In this document: positions 34,601-41,200 of the stretch, piece after piece
Position numbering within the stretch: position 1 is the first letter of the stretch
Layout of the letters: each line of letters starts with the position of its first letter
The notes under the pieces: generated by a model
Told to the model about the DNA's origin: nothing
What the model saw: the letters and a program-made list of their open reading frames with translations, nothing else
Databases searched by the model: none
Source: a virus
Strand: one strand, 5' to 3'
DNA length: 52,411 bases
Virus record (IMG/VR): IMGVR_UViG_3300001352_001640
Location: 3,169 to 55,579 of that record
Program-made: the position numbers and the translations under genes

Positions 34601-34967
34601 TTCAACTGTCAACCTTGACGGTGGTGTGCTTGATTTTACGTCACCGGTTGTACGAACAAGAAGTGTACTCCCACGGACAGGATATGACTCTGGTGCACCT
34701 GATTCTTTTTGGTTTACGGATGAAACTCCAGTAACTAAACTACCGACACAAGAACCCGTTATAGTACGCAATGGTGTATATGATTTACCACACGATGTGT
34801 TGGATAACTTGGAATTTTATTATTCATTCAACAACGAAGATTCGGAGTTTGTTGGAAATTTAGAAACACCCACCCCATCTCCATCTGCCACAGAAACACC
34901 CACACCGTCACCCTCCCCAAGTCCATCTACCACAGAAACACACTCACCAACCCCAACCGATGACTAA
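25647..34967 (+). CDS. Giant multi-domain tail/baseplate protein, 3106 residues
   Basis: One uninterrupted frame spans 9.3 kb. Residues about 570-640, 1444-1518, 2081-2156, 2321-2388 and 2589-2688 carry diverged copies of an aromatic module (NGRYVSYGYF, NGARLFINSAQTWFIYYE, NGKYTYLNENGTWLVFW, GEYYPTSVESSGFPVYRN, NGRPVYENENEWFIFYN). Residues about 818-845 read KTKGTREAVEALIKCYDIPEQLFVTREYGG, a segment found in tail proteins related to phage gpI and T4 gp7-like proteins. Residues about 858-1073 form a LamG/concanavalin-like domain ending FIGNYTGGAFQGEIDRLRIY. The C-terminus is a 35-residue Pro/Thr/Ser tail. It is likely a baseplate-wedge or tail-fibre protein that also contacts cell-surface glycans. 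Confidence 0.8.
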   Translation: MPDFLQYIQDTPYEKKRLTRGYDVDESTLSIGFAEEPTPYDFGLSPKDSIEFSVYSSDGIKLAWKVVDDEPNYEIINLDYTNMSDERVGGQARIFTKNYPTIDGSVVVSPSIDAKSVGIDSGYYYMRYSFVNDIIGSSANKSKLLIKDISNSRTEIKVIPECLKTSNRPEDISLSFEYENFSNKRLPVSHLYNFTEKLLKPTNIIANEFDESLSELLTDYETSMELAMEMLGNTDRKQVFIEIESVRKRVFELYKNTLLSEYNEVYSRTDFYVQYINSINYEISKQKRLADSEVSPQIIDLYKSVLIILFDSDYLNTLFVDRFEMYFNNYINFGSAESYPILSVSSANENIGDVEKHVPMIIKLSEPLPQTITTGNRLYISNKLYSDDVVQKVNYYQEIKSNLTKLRGPNRSQVVSNSGTKEYTKDELQTESGTSEIDSTTIAMSSYFNSNINKGMTKFDEFSDFVKFSSAKGQLDVFIQKFSKLSKLINTITSYEYSIEVIDKKIEDNKLPDTQSSRSSISILQRIDLKEKLTELDNELLMLSDYERFLFYTESVRAYPRSTDLYISKITGSNRLANGRYVSYGYFNDKTSYKHWLADWFFWWDSQTYQWVLSDTQYTKGGVFFAVKSETYFYEAEAKWSDTNEFEDDVILKVSKETIEYGPEKGKLAPEYVTEDVADWSKTSLGYKWYIDMATEATYYDKSNDDYLALNIPEFLIRDDSNEDFIKLLSAVGLTFDTIDNYIKNMGNSREVRNDPNKGISDDLVYYFLNAYGMSVSGKNTRADPASKLKLKDETSSEYKRTQTWRRMLNNLAYILKTKGTREAVEALIKCYDIPEQLFVTREYGGSSLEDSSTKFSEFSFDTYDYRLSIQEEDEYVQVPWNYNDLKPKALELKLHIQSTASLTPKFYEVEFTPIIECGDWSFGIKRNTSNSDGWWRFYINFAGNITYGADQDSPFDAVIPPNDKDPLYMHQDDGYDILIQVSDKYKGLKRKMLSVYVKRQNDGDLVLEEVVDVLIDETSYINFSKPTDLFIGNYTGGAFQGEIDRLRIYTHEIEEEDFNQHIKFGQSYSLRVTDKSLEDTLIFKTNFDYPHDVSYSSNYQYGYGIIPNSSLKDSHSKHLKCYNFKKTEYPYNFVGSYKKEFAELPAFGAQVFNNKKIRIEEQETTANLNPFSRVTKRSLDRVGIDTNKLGVFFGKSVSLNEEIIKFFGKIKLGDFIGNPEDYNKKQYTELTKLRKIFFKHGFGKVDWYDYINQLKGYFDESFFENLERLVPGRTTLTSGLLIEPLLLERPKIKGTEIKTDIESNVDRYQVIEPTEKIKPLRNIRLSAKLKNKNIVQFSNASVYGDRNTDTNVTCLSSKFLYKKIKGTSYSTDLFANVDYSYLTGICSNFGHTTFDGITYRVENEDFKLAHNNKFLSGLVDYTIANKVKLTLTFVETRTSVEAHFSTAMGEYISDKNVNGARLFINSAQTWFIYYEPYITRWVLVDVDPRQTTDTHELLPDGSARRMYSTTTGGTFPTEFTINAYTEVNSVLTGNYEGWHGMFRSQGTTGTTPLTRNREYKTSSVVEILNDKFINISGEVLGVLECEVTGSFNGKYNEVTDDGTVISHKHGSYLFRGSKKTLKLEGHFTGTLAHGFVGSKETRSEFVVKNGYVNAERFGGCYFSNKKMYGPVNDVVEDDLRYTNLNLDIFDSTKLNQTTQSFKNIKLVPVPSRIKYDIINESVEIKKKVNIERNSTNKVFYENGIRTRKTLGTYTNCFYQETQDDIIPALYHNVQLKLKTKLKTNHIRNIKILAYTSDMAKPSTQQNISYVRKFKTQVIKNETYTINLGLNFYYKMETDSYKVEPVIYSRGRELTENSFYSIKYDQYGDSISEKENFWDSEMWSDLDDIYNKSDYVFVMTQEETKQEFRTTRSSLFSLDISASHRVYFVANLNDQESSDIGFHSLDYVSDAKETTHRGETNTLNAQDLYSRIDNYIYTEQDEGVTYDRIKIIHNRHYKIHNNIKVGDSIRLDVYGKKKTKYSLQLNRELTPGESDDSEAVIFTKETLDCHITYDIKEKFLRYEAIIEPIKYHAYYTTESPSTYFLIMPKSEYAGFSLAGYNGRWKSANGTYAQSHRINGKYTYLNENGTWLVFWTTDTPKCNKENLNGAWVLVKVNPVEFPSLIQTELTNQTISLWMYGFIPSEFNSEVVSNSSTQMNATVFSTDYGSGKPATDIKYEATVSYTKELCNDQDYVQQQIKQRSSNSIDTSFVVIPNKSAFEFAEKHGKNTLGVKDQTLSWVLSISSVESKLPARGLYEKIKPSKDVDVQLEVDYIQEFDRTTPVVRVIGSDVRTTDFLMTEGEYYPTSVESSGFPVYRNKNGFLIRRDKYMDESSNMGYVWLIAQDSQPINTRTDDLLNKKRLVFVSSAGSCTSDDFNFRVGYDMNPNINTNRSRNDMLAGAFEDSVKLKNPDTQIKWGYNRNESACSVCEDITTPDFNIEITPDDIYTSYAGRQSYITTYVGSVDANIECNQLSCPPDVLKFQGDYTNADSVYCDSLLCYDQVDGNSRFKKTEAGWVIEASMVGTGGDFSSYVSSNNSDISSIGTQHQHPKYGMYISDEGQHSFIYYEKNEYSEIKICINSDNTKLHPKFTKTNYIKNGRPVYENENEWFIFYNKEEISENEYWCISDTMSDRNVKYKADVRWADEKNHKEGDRQFDEEFGVYYKKTDIIDLTEKNAIVVNMKINLNVDSARNILALDEYDLSSLSYKLTYDGVRQIESNILEILPIMSSSKNQIISEIPLSVNYRPEMMYGDYPKLLDIEFETKGNYDYNSTDKTPITLKIKSLGNVKSFNFDVDLKNSYSRLDKVTHQSFNLLIKNNPSNDDLDAGFLAIDPEFEKYYVNELEYELDVVVKTTREPITVIKNLKKVDQQVSFCELFEDDGDESDRDIVISFSENLNYTIDKQYSLTDVTKVKVNNDLVVRGRSKEHISYKRKRTKRNSVNTVNSTVNLDGGVLDFTSPVVRTRSVLPRTGYDSGAPDSFWFTDETPVTKLPTQEPVIVRNGVYDLPHDVLDNLEFYYSFNNEDSEFVGNLETPTPSPSATETPTPSPSPSPSTTETHSPTPTDD

Positions 34968-35955
34968 ATTATATAAAATAAAAGATATAACAGAAAAGGT
35001 TACCGATGCCACATTGTATGGTGATGTAGCGAGTTCAAAAGCAGATGACGCAGATACGAATTTTGCCATTTTAAAAAATCTAAGTGATCAAACCAACGAC
35101 ACACCACCAACTGAACGTATGGAAATCAAAAACTCAGATAACTCTGAGTTATTTAATACAAACAATTTAACACTATCATGTTGGATTTATTTAACCGGTG
35201 AATCTGAAGAAAGTTGTGGGGTGATAACAAATGGAGATAATACCAACCGGTGTGGTTTGTTGATAAACGCAAATGCCGGAGTGGGAAACGATGAAGAATC
35301 TGGTATAATTGGATATACATGGAAAAACTCACAAGAGCAAAATTCAGAAGGAGATAGTGTGTGGTCACAAGAAGACAATCCGTTCGGTGAGTTGACTATA
35401 CCAAAAAAGAAGTGGACGCACATAGCAATTATGATTTATTCGTCAGGACGGGCTCGTCTTTTTATAGATAACATATACAAAGCATCTTTTGATGAGGGGG
35501 TTGTTCGTGATAGTGTTTCATTTTCTAAAATAGAACTCGGAAGATTTAATGGATATGCAGATGGATTGATGTGTTTTTCTACTACACTTGATTATGGAAA
35601 TGTTGATATAGATCAAGAAGCAACCTCCGATTTCTCTTATTTATATTACACAAGTCGCACAAATCCACGAAGTCCTGTTGTAGAAACACCGATAGTTACT
35701 CCCAAACCAACGGCAGATAATATACCATTTTTTTATATGCAACCAGAAGAATACAATGAAGCAGCTGCTTTGTATGAAGAAAACACTGCTAAAAAAATTA
35801 AAAGTGGGATGTTTAAAAAAGATGTCCTTGCAGGACAAACACAAGAAGCTTTAATGTTACAGAAACATCCTATCGCAGGTGGTCCTAATGATAAAACACG
35901 GGTTTATGCAGATAATAAGTTCATGTCGTTCACAGGAGAACTCAGGAAACTGTAA
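34960..35955 (+). CDS. LamG-domain tail protein
   Basis: The 331-residue protein has a concanavalin A/LamG-type domain at about residues 45-225: NNLTLSCWIYLTGESEESCGVIT, KKKWTHIAIMIYSSGRARLFIDNIYKASF and FSKIELGRFNGYADGLMCFS. LamG domains bind glycans or other cell-surface ligands. A short proline/threonine linker (VVETPIVTPKPT) separates it from a helical C-terminus (QPEEYNEAAALYEENTAKKI). ATG 34960 overlaps the end of the giant gene by eight bases, so the two are translationally coupled and probably belong to the same structure. A role in host attachment is inferred. Confidence 0.78.
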   Translation: MTKLYKIKDITEKVTDATLYGDVASSKADDADTNFAILKNLSDQTNDTPPTERMEIKNSDNSELFNTNNLTLSCWIYLTGESEESCGVITNGDNTNRCGLLINANAGVGNDEESGIIGYTWKNSQEQNSEGDSVWSQEDNPFGELTIPKKKWTHIAIMIYSSGRARLFIDNIYKASFDEGVVRDSVSFSKIELGRFNGYADGLMCFSTTLDYGNVDIDQEATSDFSYLYYTSRTNPRSPVVETPIVTPKPTADNIPFFYMQPEEYNEAAALYEENTAKKIKSGMFKKDVLAGQTQEALMLQKHPIAGGPNDKTRVYADNKFMSFTGELRKL

Positions 35956-35988
35956 TTTGTGGGTTTATTAAAGAATAAAAACCTAATA

Positions 35989-36002
35989 TATAAATATTTA
36001 TT
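35989..36002 (+). promoter_or_regulatory. Candidate promoter TATAAATATTTATT
   Basis: The site contains TATAAATA in the sense direction and, overlapping it, the reverse form ATATTTAT, in the 76-base gap before 36032. It is followed by AAGGAA and then by GATATATATATTG just ahead of the ATG. It is the second sense-strand TATAAATA in the window. Confidence 0.35.
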
Positions 36003-36031
36003 AAAAAGGAAATCTAGATATATATATTGTT

Positions 36032-36727
36032 ATGGGTTATTTAAATAATGAAACTATTACGGTCGAGGCAACTTTGACCAAACGAGGCAGAGAATTACTT
36101 GCATCAGACTCCGGTTTGAATATAACAAGTTTTGCACTGGCAGACGATGAAATTGATTACAAGTTATACGATCCCGAGCATCCAGGTGGTTCTCAGTATT
36201 ACGATGCAGCTATAAGAAATATGCCAATATTTGAACCATTGGCAGATGAAACGCAGGCACTTAAGTATAAGTTGGTAACCCTTCCGGCCGGAACTCAATA
36301 TATTCCGTTGATTAAGTTGGGTCAACAGAGTATAACATTAGATAAAAACTACAATGGAGTGGTGAGTATATCACCAACTACTGATCCGGTATATAATACA
36401 ACACTTGGATACACGGCTGTTTTATCAGATAAACGAGTGGGATCAATAACAGGATCCGGAGTAGACGGAACTGCAGCTTCTTCCTCTGCTTTATTTTTGG
36501 GAGATACTTCAAGTGATCAAGCACAAACCGTGGTGGGTCTTACATTTACATTTCGTCCTAATTCAACTATTGACAAAGATAGAACTGCAACACTAACCAT
36601 CATCGGTAATGAAAGTGGTGGTTCGGTTACAATCCCGGTGAGAGTGTTCACCGACAACTTGGCAGAAAGTGGACTTTCCGATTCATTGAGTTTAGACTCA
36701 GGATCACCAGCTAGTTCCAATTACTAA
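36032..36727 (+). CDS. Virion structural protein, 231 residues
   Basis: The protein begins GYLNNETITVEATLTKRGRELLASDSGLNITSFALADDEIDYKLYDP, a pattern I recall from virion proteins of marine T4-like phages that are annotated only as structural. The remainder is beta-rich with glycine, serine and threonine (TVVGLTFTFRPNSTIDKDRTATLTIIGNESGGSV) and no membrane segment. The gene is followed after one base by the next structural gene. It could be part of a tail fibre or neck structure; no specific T4 counterpart can be named. Confidence 0.7.
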   Translation: MGYLNNETITVEATLTKRGRELLASDSGLNITSFALADDEIDYKLYDPEHPGGSQYYDAAIRNMPIFEPLADETQALKYKLVTLPAGTQYIPLIKLGQQSITLDKNYNGVVSISPTTDPVYNTTLGYTAVLSDKRVGSITGSGVDGTAASSSALFLGDTSSDQAQTVVGLTFTFRPNSTIDKDRTATLTIIGNESGGSVTIPVRVFTDNLAESGLSDSLSLDSGSPASSNY

Positions 36728-36728
36728 A

Positions 36729-38225
36729 ATGATTTACAAACAAATAGAAGATTCCGATAAAGTTTTTGGTCGTTCGTTACGAATTTCCACCGGAACTTTC
36801 AACGAAGGATTTCAATTAAAAAGTATGCACATTGATGAAGATGAAGTTACTACCAGCATGGCAAAGTATATTCAATCGGGTGCAGGAACCGAGTCAAATC
36901 AAACAGACATAGATTTAACTACCCTTGACGCAGATGAACTTGAAATATTTGCACAGGGAACAAATTATGACTCGTATGAAGATGCGTTCACATTAAATGG
37001 GTATTCTCCACAAATTACTGCTACGCAAAATTACCAACATGGTCATTGGACAGATGTTAGTTATGGTGATTATTATGCCAATGTTTATGACGAACAAACC
37101 AAGATAGGTGAAATAGAAAATGAAAATGCACAAGTTCAATTTTCGGTTTCATATGGTCATAAAACTGGACAAGGAAGTAGAATAGGAAGTCGTTCATCGG
37201 CAGTTACGCAGGCAATATACAATCAGTACAGAAATATATTATTAGGTCCTGGTGATGATTCGTTTACATTTACATCTGACAACTCTGCTATGTCGGGTAA
37301 AGATAGAGATTCCTTTTTTGTTATTAACTTTTCAGCAGCTGCATTAAAAGATAGACTTGACGAAGGAAATTTAGAGTTCACTTTGAGTTTAACTGCACGA
37401 TTTGAATACGACATAGACAACAACCGAACTTTCATAGAGCAAACATTTTCACAGACATTTAGAGATGATTCTAGATTTGAAACTGAAGTTCTATCTGCAA
37501 CGGGTGAGAAAAAGGTAGGAAAATCATTTAACATAATTAAAGGAACTCTTGCAGATGGAGCCCCACAGACAATAGATAAGTATGCAGTTGGAACAGGTGA
37601 GGGTTCTGGTGAAGGATTTGGTTTGTTGTATCCTGATCTTGGCTTACTTCTTTTGAATCCATATGCTCTTGCGTGTGAGTTTGGTACAAAAATTGAAACT
37701 TGGTATGATGAATGGTACGCAACCAATAAAACAAATATATTCCCTGCCAGAGAAAACAACGTAGGCAGAGCAATCGCATGGCCAGGAAACATAAATCCTG
37801 ATACAAACGATATAACGGTTTCAGATGATCTCAAGATGGGTATCGAACGAAATCACCAAAACTTTTTAAAATTGTTTTATATGCTAAAAAGTGGAGGGGA
37901 TTTTAAATCAAGAAGTAGTGAGTTGATTCCTTCAAAGCATTATTTCATCCGAGTTAGAAACACAGATTTTAATTTTAGCAACAATCCAAGTTATATAATT
38001 CAAAATGCAGAAGCACGATCATTGGCAACATCAACAGGAATGCCACTAGAATACTATACAGGTAGATTAAGGTTTGATTCGTTTTCAAATGACCCAAAAT
38101 CATATATCACTACAATTGGTTTGTATAATGAAAATAATGAATTATTGGCAGTTGCAAAGTTGAGTGTTCCTGTTCTAAAAAGTTTTGATAGTGAGACTCT
38201 CATTAAAGTAAAATTAGATTTCTAA
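36729..38225 (+). CDS. Virion structural protein, 498 residues, with shared C-terminal module
   Basis: The 498-residue protein has SYGHKTGQGSRIGSRSSAVTQAIYNQYRNILLGPGDDSFTF at about 140-180, followed by SFFVINFSAAALKDRLDEGNLEFTLSL; these elements I recall from structural proteins of marine phages. The last 35 residues (SYITTIGLYNENNELLAVAKLSVPVLKSFD ... IKVKLDF) closely resemble the C-terminus of the next large protein (APYVTTIGLYDGPDLVMTAKLGSAV ... FLIKYDS). The two probably share an assembly or docking element. It is beta-rich, soluble and without signal peptide. No enzymatic motif is seen. Confidence 0.72.
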   Translation: MIYKQIEDSDKVFGRSLRISTGTFNEGFQLKSMHIDEDEVTTSMAKYIQSGAGTESNQTDIDLTTLDADELEIFAQGTNYDSYEDAFTLNGYSPQITATQNYQHGHWTDVSYGDYYANVYDEQTKIGEIENENAQVQFSVSYGHKTGQGSRIGSRSSAVTQAIYNQYRNILLGPGDDSFTFTSDNSAMSGKDRDSFFVINFSAAALKDRLDEGNLEFTLSLTARFEYDIDNNRTFIEQTFSQTFRDDSRFETEVLSATGEKKVGKSFNIIKGTLADGAPQTIDKYAVGTGEGSGEGFGLLYPDLGLLLLNPYALACEFGTKIETWYDEWYATNKTNIFPARENNVGRAIAWPGNINPDTNDITVSDDLKMGIERNHQNFLKLFYMLKSGGDFKSRSSELIPSKHYFIRVRNTDFNFSNNPSYIIQNAEARSLATSTGMPLEYYTGRLRFDSFSNDPKSYITTIGLYNENNELLAVAKLSVPVLKSFDSETLIKVKLDF

Positions 38226-38242
38226 GTATTTTTAACAAAAAA

Positions 38243-38252
38243 TATATTTATA
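38243..38252 (+). promoter_or_regulatory. Candidate promoter motif TATATTTATA
   Basis: Exact copy in the 31-base gap between two structural genes, four bases before the ATG at 38257. As elsewhere the short distance to the start codon implies an almost leaderless transcript if it is a promoter. Confidence 0.35.
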
Positions 38253-38256
38253 TTTT

Positions 38257-41200
38257 ATGATAAAGAGTTTACGTGTATCAGATAAAACCGTCAGAAAATT
38301 TAAATCAGTTAAATCATGGAGGTACTCCACAATTGACTCCATGTCTGATTTAATGCTTGAGCAAACACAAACAGACGGAACTAAAATCGCACTGAGTATA
38401 AACACAAATCAATCGATTGCGCTTGAGCAAGCATCAAATACCACAAAAGTAAAAGTAAAATTTGGTAAGAATATGCAAGATAGATTTTATCCAGATTCAC
38501 ATGAGTTTCATAATCCAACAACCGAACTAAAAAACACAGACGGGTCTTACTACAGAACAGTTTATTCTTCGGTTAAGCATTTATTCTATAACAAATATGG
38601 AATATATGATAACGAAGATGAAATTAAAAACCCGTTGATGGTTTTTGGTTCGGAAACAGGACACTACAAAACAACAGGTGACACAGGTGATGTACTAAGA
38701 GATAGTTCAGACCGATACGAAACCAGACGATTAACTGATAATGTATTGGTAATTGAATTTGCTAAATCTCAGTTTGGTGAAAAAATAAAACCCAACAACT
38801 TTAAGATTACCGATTATAGTTCCCCATACGGAACTATTGAAATTGTTGATGATGGTTGTACAAACCTAGTCGTTAGTAACTCTTCGTTCAATGAAATAAC
38901 AGAGATATCTCATTCTAATTCCGATAAAATTGAAAATCCTGATAAATCAACAACATTCGATTCAAGTATGTTGTCGTTCGGAAAAAATATATCAGCTGAA
39001 GGTGATTATGTATTATCGGGAAGTCCAATGGATCAAGATTCACCGTCTGACTTTTTGGCAGGAAACGCATCTTTATTCAAGTACGATGTAACACAAAAAC
39101 AATTTAGGTTGATTAGAAAGTTTAAGTGTCCATTTACTCAAGAAGGTCTGTTGTATGAATCTAAACAAAACTCTGATGGATTTTTAGTCACCGAGCTTGG
39201 AAATTTGGTAGCATCTGAAGATTACTCAATGAACGATAACTTTGGAGATGCGGTTGAATTACAAAATGGAACGTGTGCAATTGGCAGTTCTCGTTCCCAC
39301 ATAACATCTGCTTGCAACGAGTCAAGGCAAGGTCATGTATTCATATACGATATAAACAAGGGAGGAACAGAGCATTGGGGCCTTGTAAACATTTTAGAGG
39401 GAACTCCTGCATCAGAATTCGGTGCATCTATATCCGTTAGTGGAAATTTAATGGCAATTGGTGCTCCTGGTATGTACCACTGCGAAGGAGCAATATATAT
39501 TTTTGAAAAGACAGTTCGTGATAAAACAACCCCTTGGTACAGAATATCAGACTCACATGATGATTTTTGTTTCAATGAACGTTCTGATAATTTTCTTGGG
39601 TTTCCTGTTTGCGACAAACTAGAAGAGTTGAACAAAACGATACACAGATGGAAAGTTGAATCTGCCACACCCGATGAATATCCACTGACTTACTTTTCTA
39701 ATGATGAAGATATTTGTGAAGAACAAGAAATTGTTACATTTGACAATGAATCAGTTTCATCTCATGGATACGACACAAAACTACCTGTGTCAACATATCA
39801 CGAATTTGAAAAGGGTCGTTATAGTCCAAAATATTCAGAGGGTGATGTAACTTGGAAACTCGTTACTATTGTCCGTCTTCCTGGAAGTAATATGCTTGGT
39901 CAAAAGGTTAAACTGAAAGGAAATTTGTTGGTTTCGTCTACACCTGATACAAGAACTCAAGATGTTTATGTATTCAAGAAACGAGTTAGTGAAACATCTG
40001 GATGTGAAATGTGGGAACATACTCAAAAAATTAATCACGACAAAATTTACAATTATGATAGAAATCAACTATCATTGGGGGATGGAATTGAAAATGTGGT
40101 GTATCAACTAAACAGAAGTTCTATAACACTTCGTGTTGTCAATAAACCAGCAAATACTTCTAGTGTTGGTTTTGTTTGGAACTTAAATAAAGTCTTCGGC
40201 CAAGGTGAGGACATATATCAAACTAAGATTATGCACGGAGGTACTGTAAATGAAACCGATGAGTTAACTTTAAAAGATTTACCTTACGGTGATCATGTGC
40301 TATACATAGGAAGGTATGACGGTGATATGTTGGTGGGAAACCCAACTGCGTTAAAGTTCTCCATCAATCCCACACTTGTAACTCCTGCATTACGACCAAC
40401 TCAGGTTAAATATCCATTTTCATATAACGAAACTAACTCTAGAAATTTTGGAATATCACTAGACACAAATGGTAGTCACTTATTCATAGGAGATGACCGA
40501 GACCGAGAATATTCCGATTCGGATTTCAATTCAGTATTTAAAAAGACATTCAACGCAGGTGCTGTATATTTCTATAAAATAGAAGATACTTCGGTTGAGT
40601 TTATTAAAAAAATATATGAAGATGATGACGATGAACGACGTTATTCAAGTGGGTTTGGGTGTAGTTTATCTTTGTTAGGAAAGGATATACTGATAGGATC
40701 ACCTTGCATCGAGCAAACTAAAATATCTATAATTGATAACGGAGCAAGTTTTGTTATACCTGACTTTTCATACGGTGTTGACAATAATGAAGAAACTACC
40801 TTTATAGTTGGTCAATCTTTGTTTACTAAATTTGAACATGAATTTATTGGTGATGGTTACGTTGATTTAAAAATGATAATTGATGTTGCTTCTATTGATG
40901 CATTATCTATTGACTCAATTGATGATTTTGAGGTTAAGGCTTCCTTTTTATCAAAAGAACCAAGTAGAGTAGACGGTAAGTATGGTTCTTTTACCCGTGG
41001 TATTTATCGTGACAAAACTGAATACGATGGTCGCAATATAATATTTCATTTAAAAATTATTGGTCACGACTTTAATCCGGACGAAGAAATTGAGTTTATA
41101 TATTACATACACAGAAACAGCATCCAAGGAACTGCAACCTATTGCAAGATAAGTGGTGCTGATGAAATAACTAAAATTAAAAACATCAAAACTATAAAAC

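Noticed and set aside
35956-35985. Hairpin GGTTTATT...AATAAAAACC as terminator
   Set aside because: The stem is weak with a bulge, and no T-run follows; it may be chance in AT-rich sequence.
37223-37834. 203-residue minus-strand frame inside a structural gene
   Set aside because: It lies wholly within a well-supported plus-strand gene, reads as serine/proline-rich antisense translation and has no ribosome binding site or neighbours on that strand.
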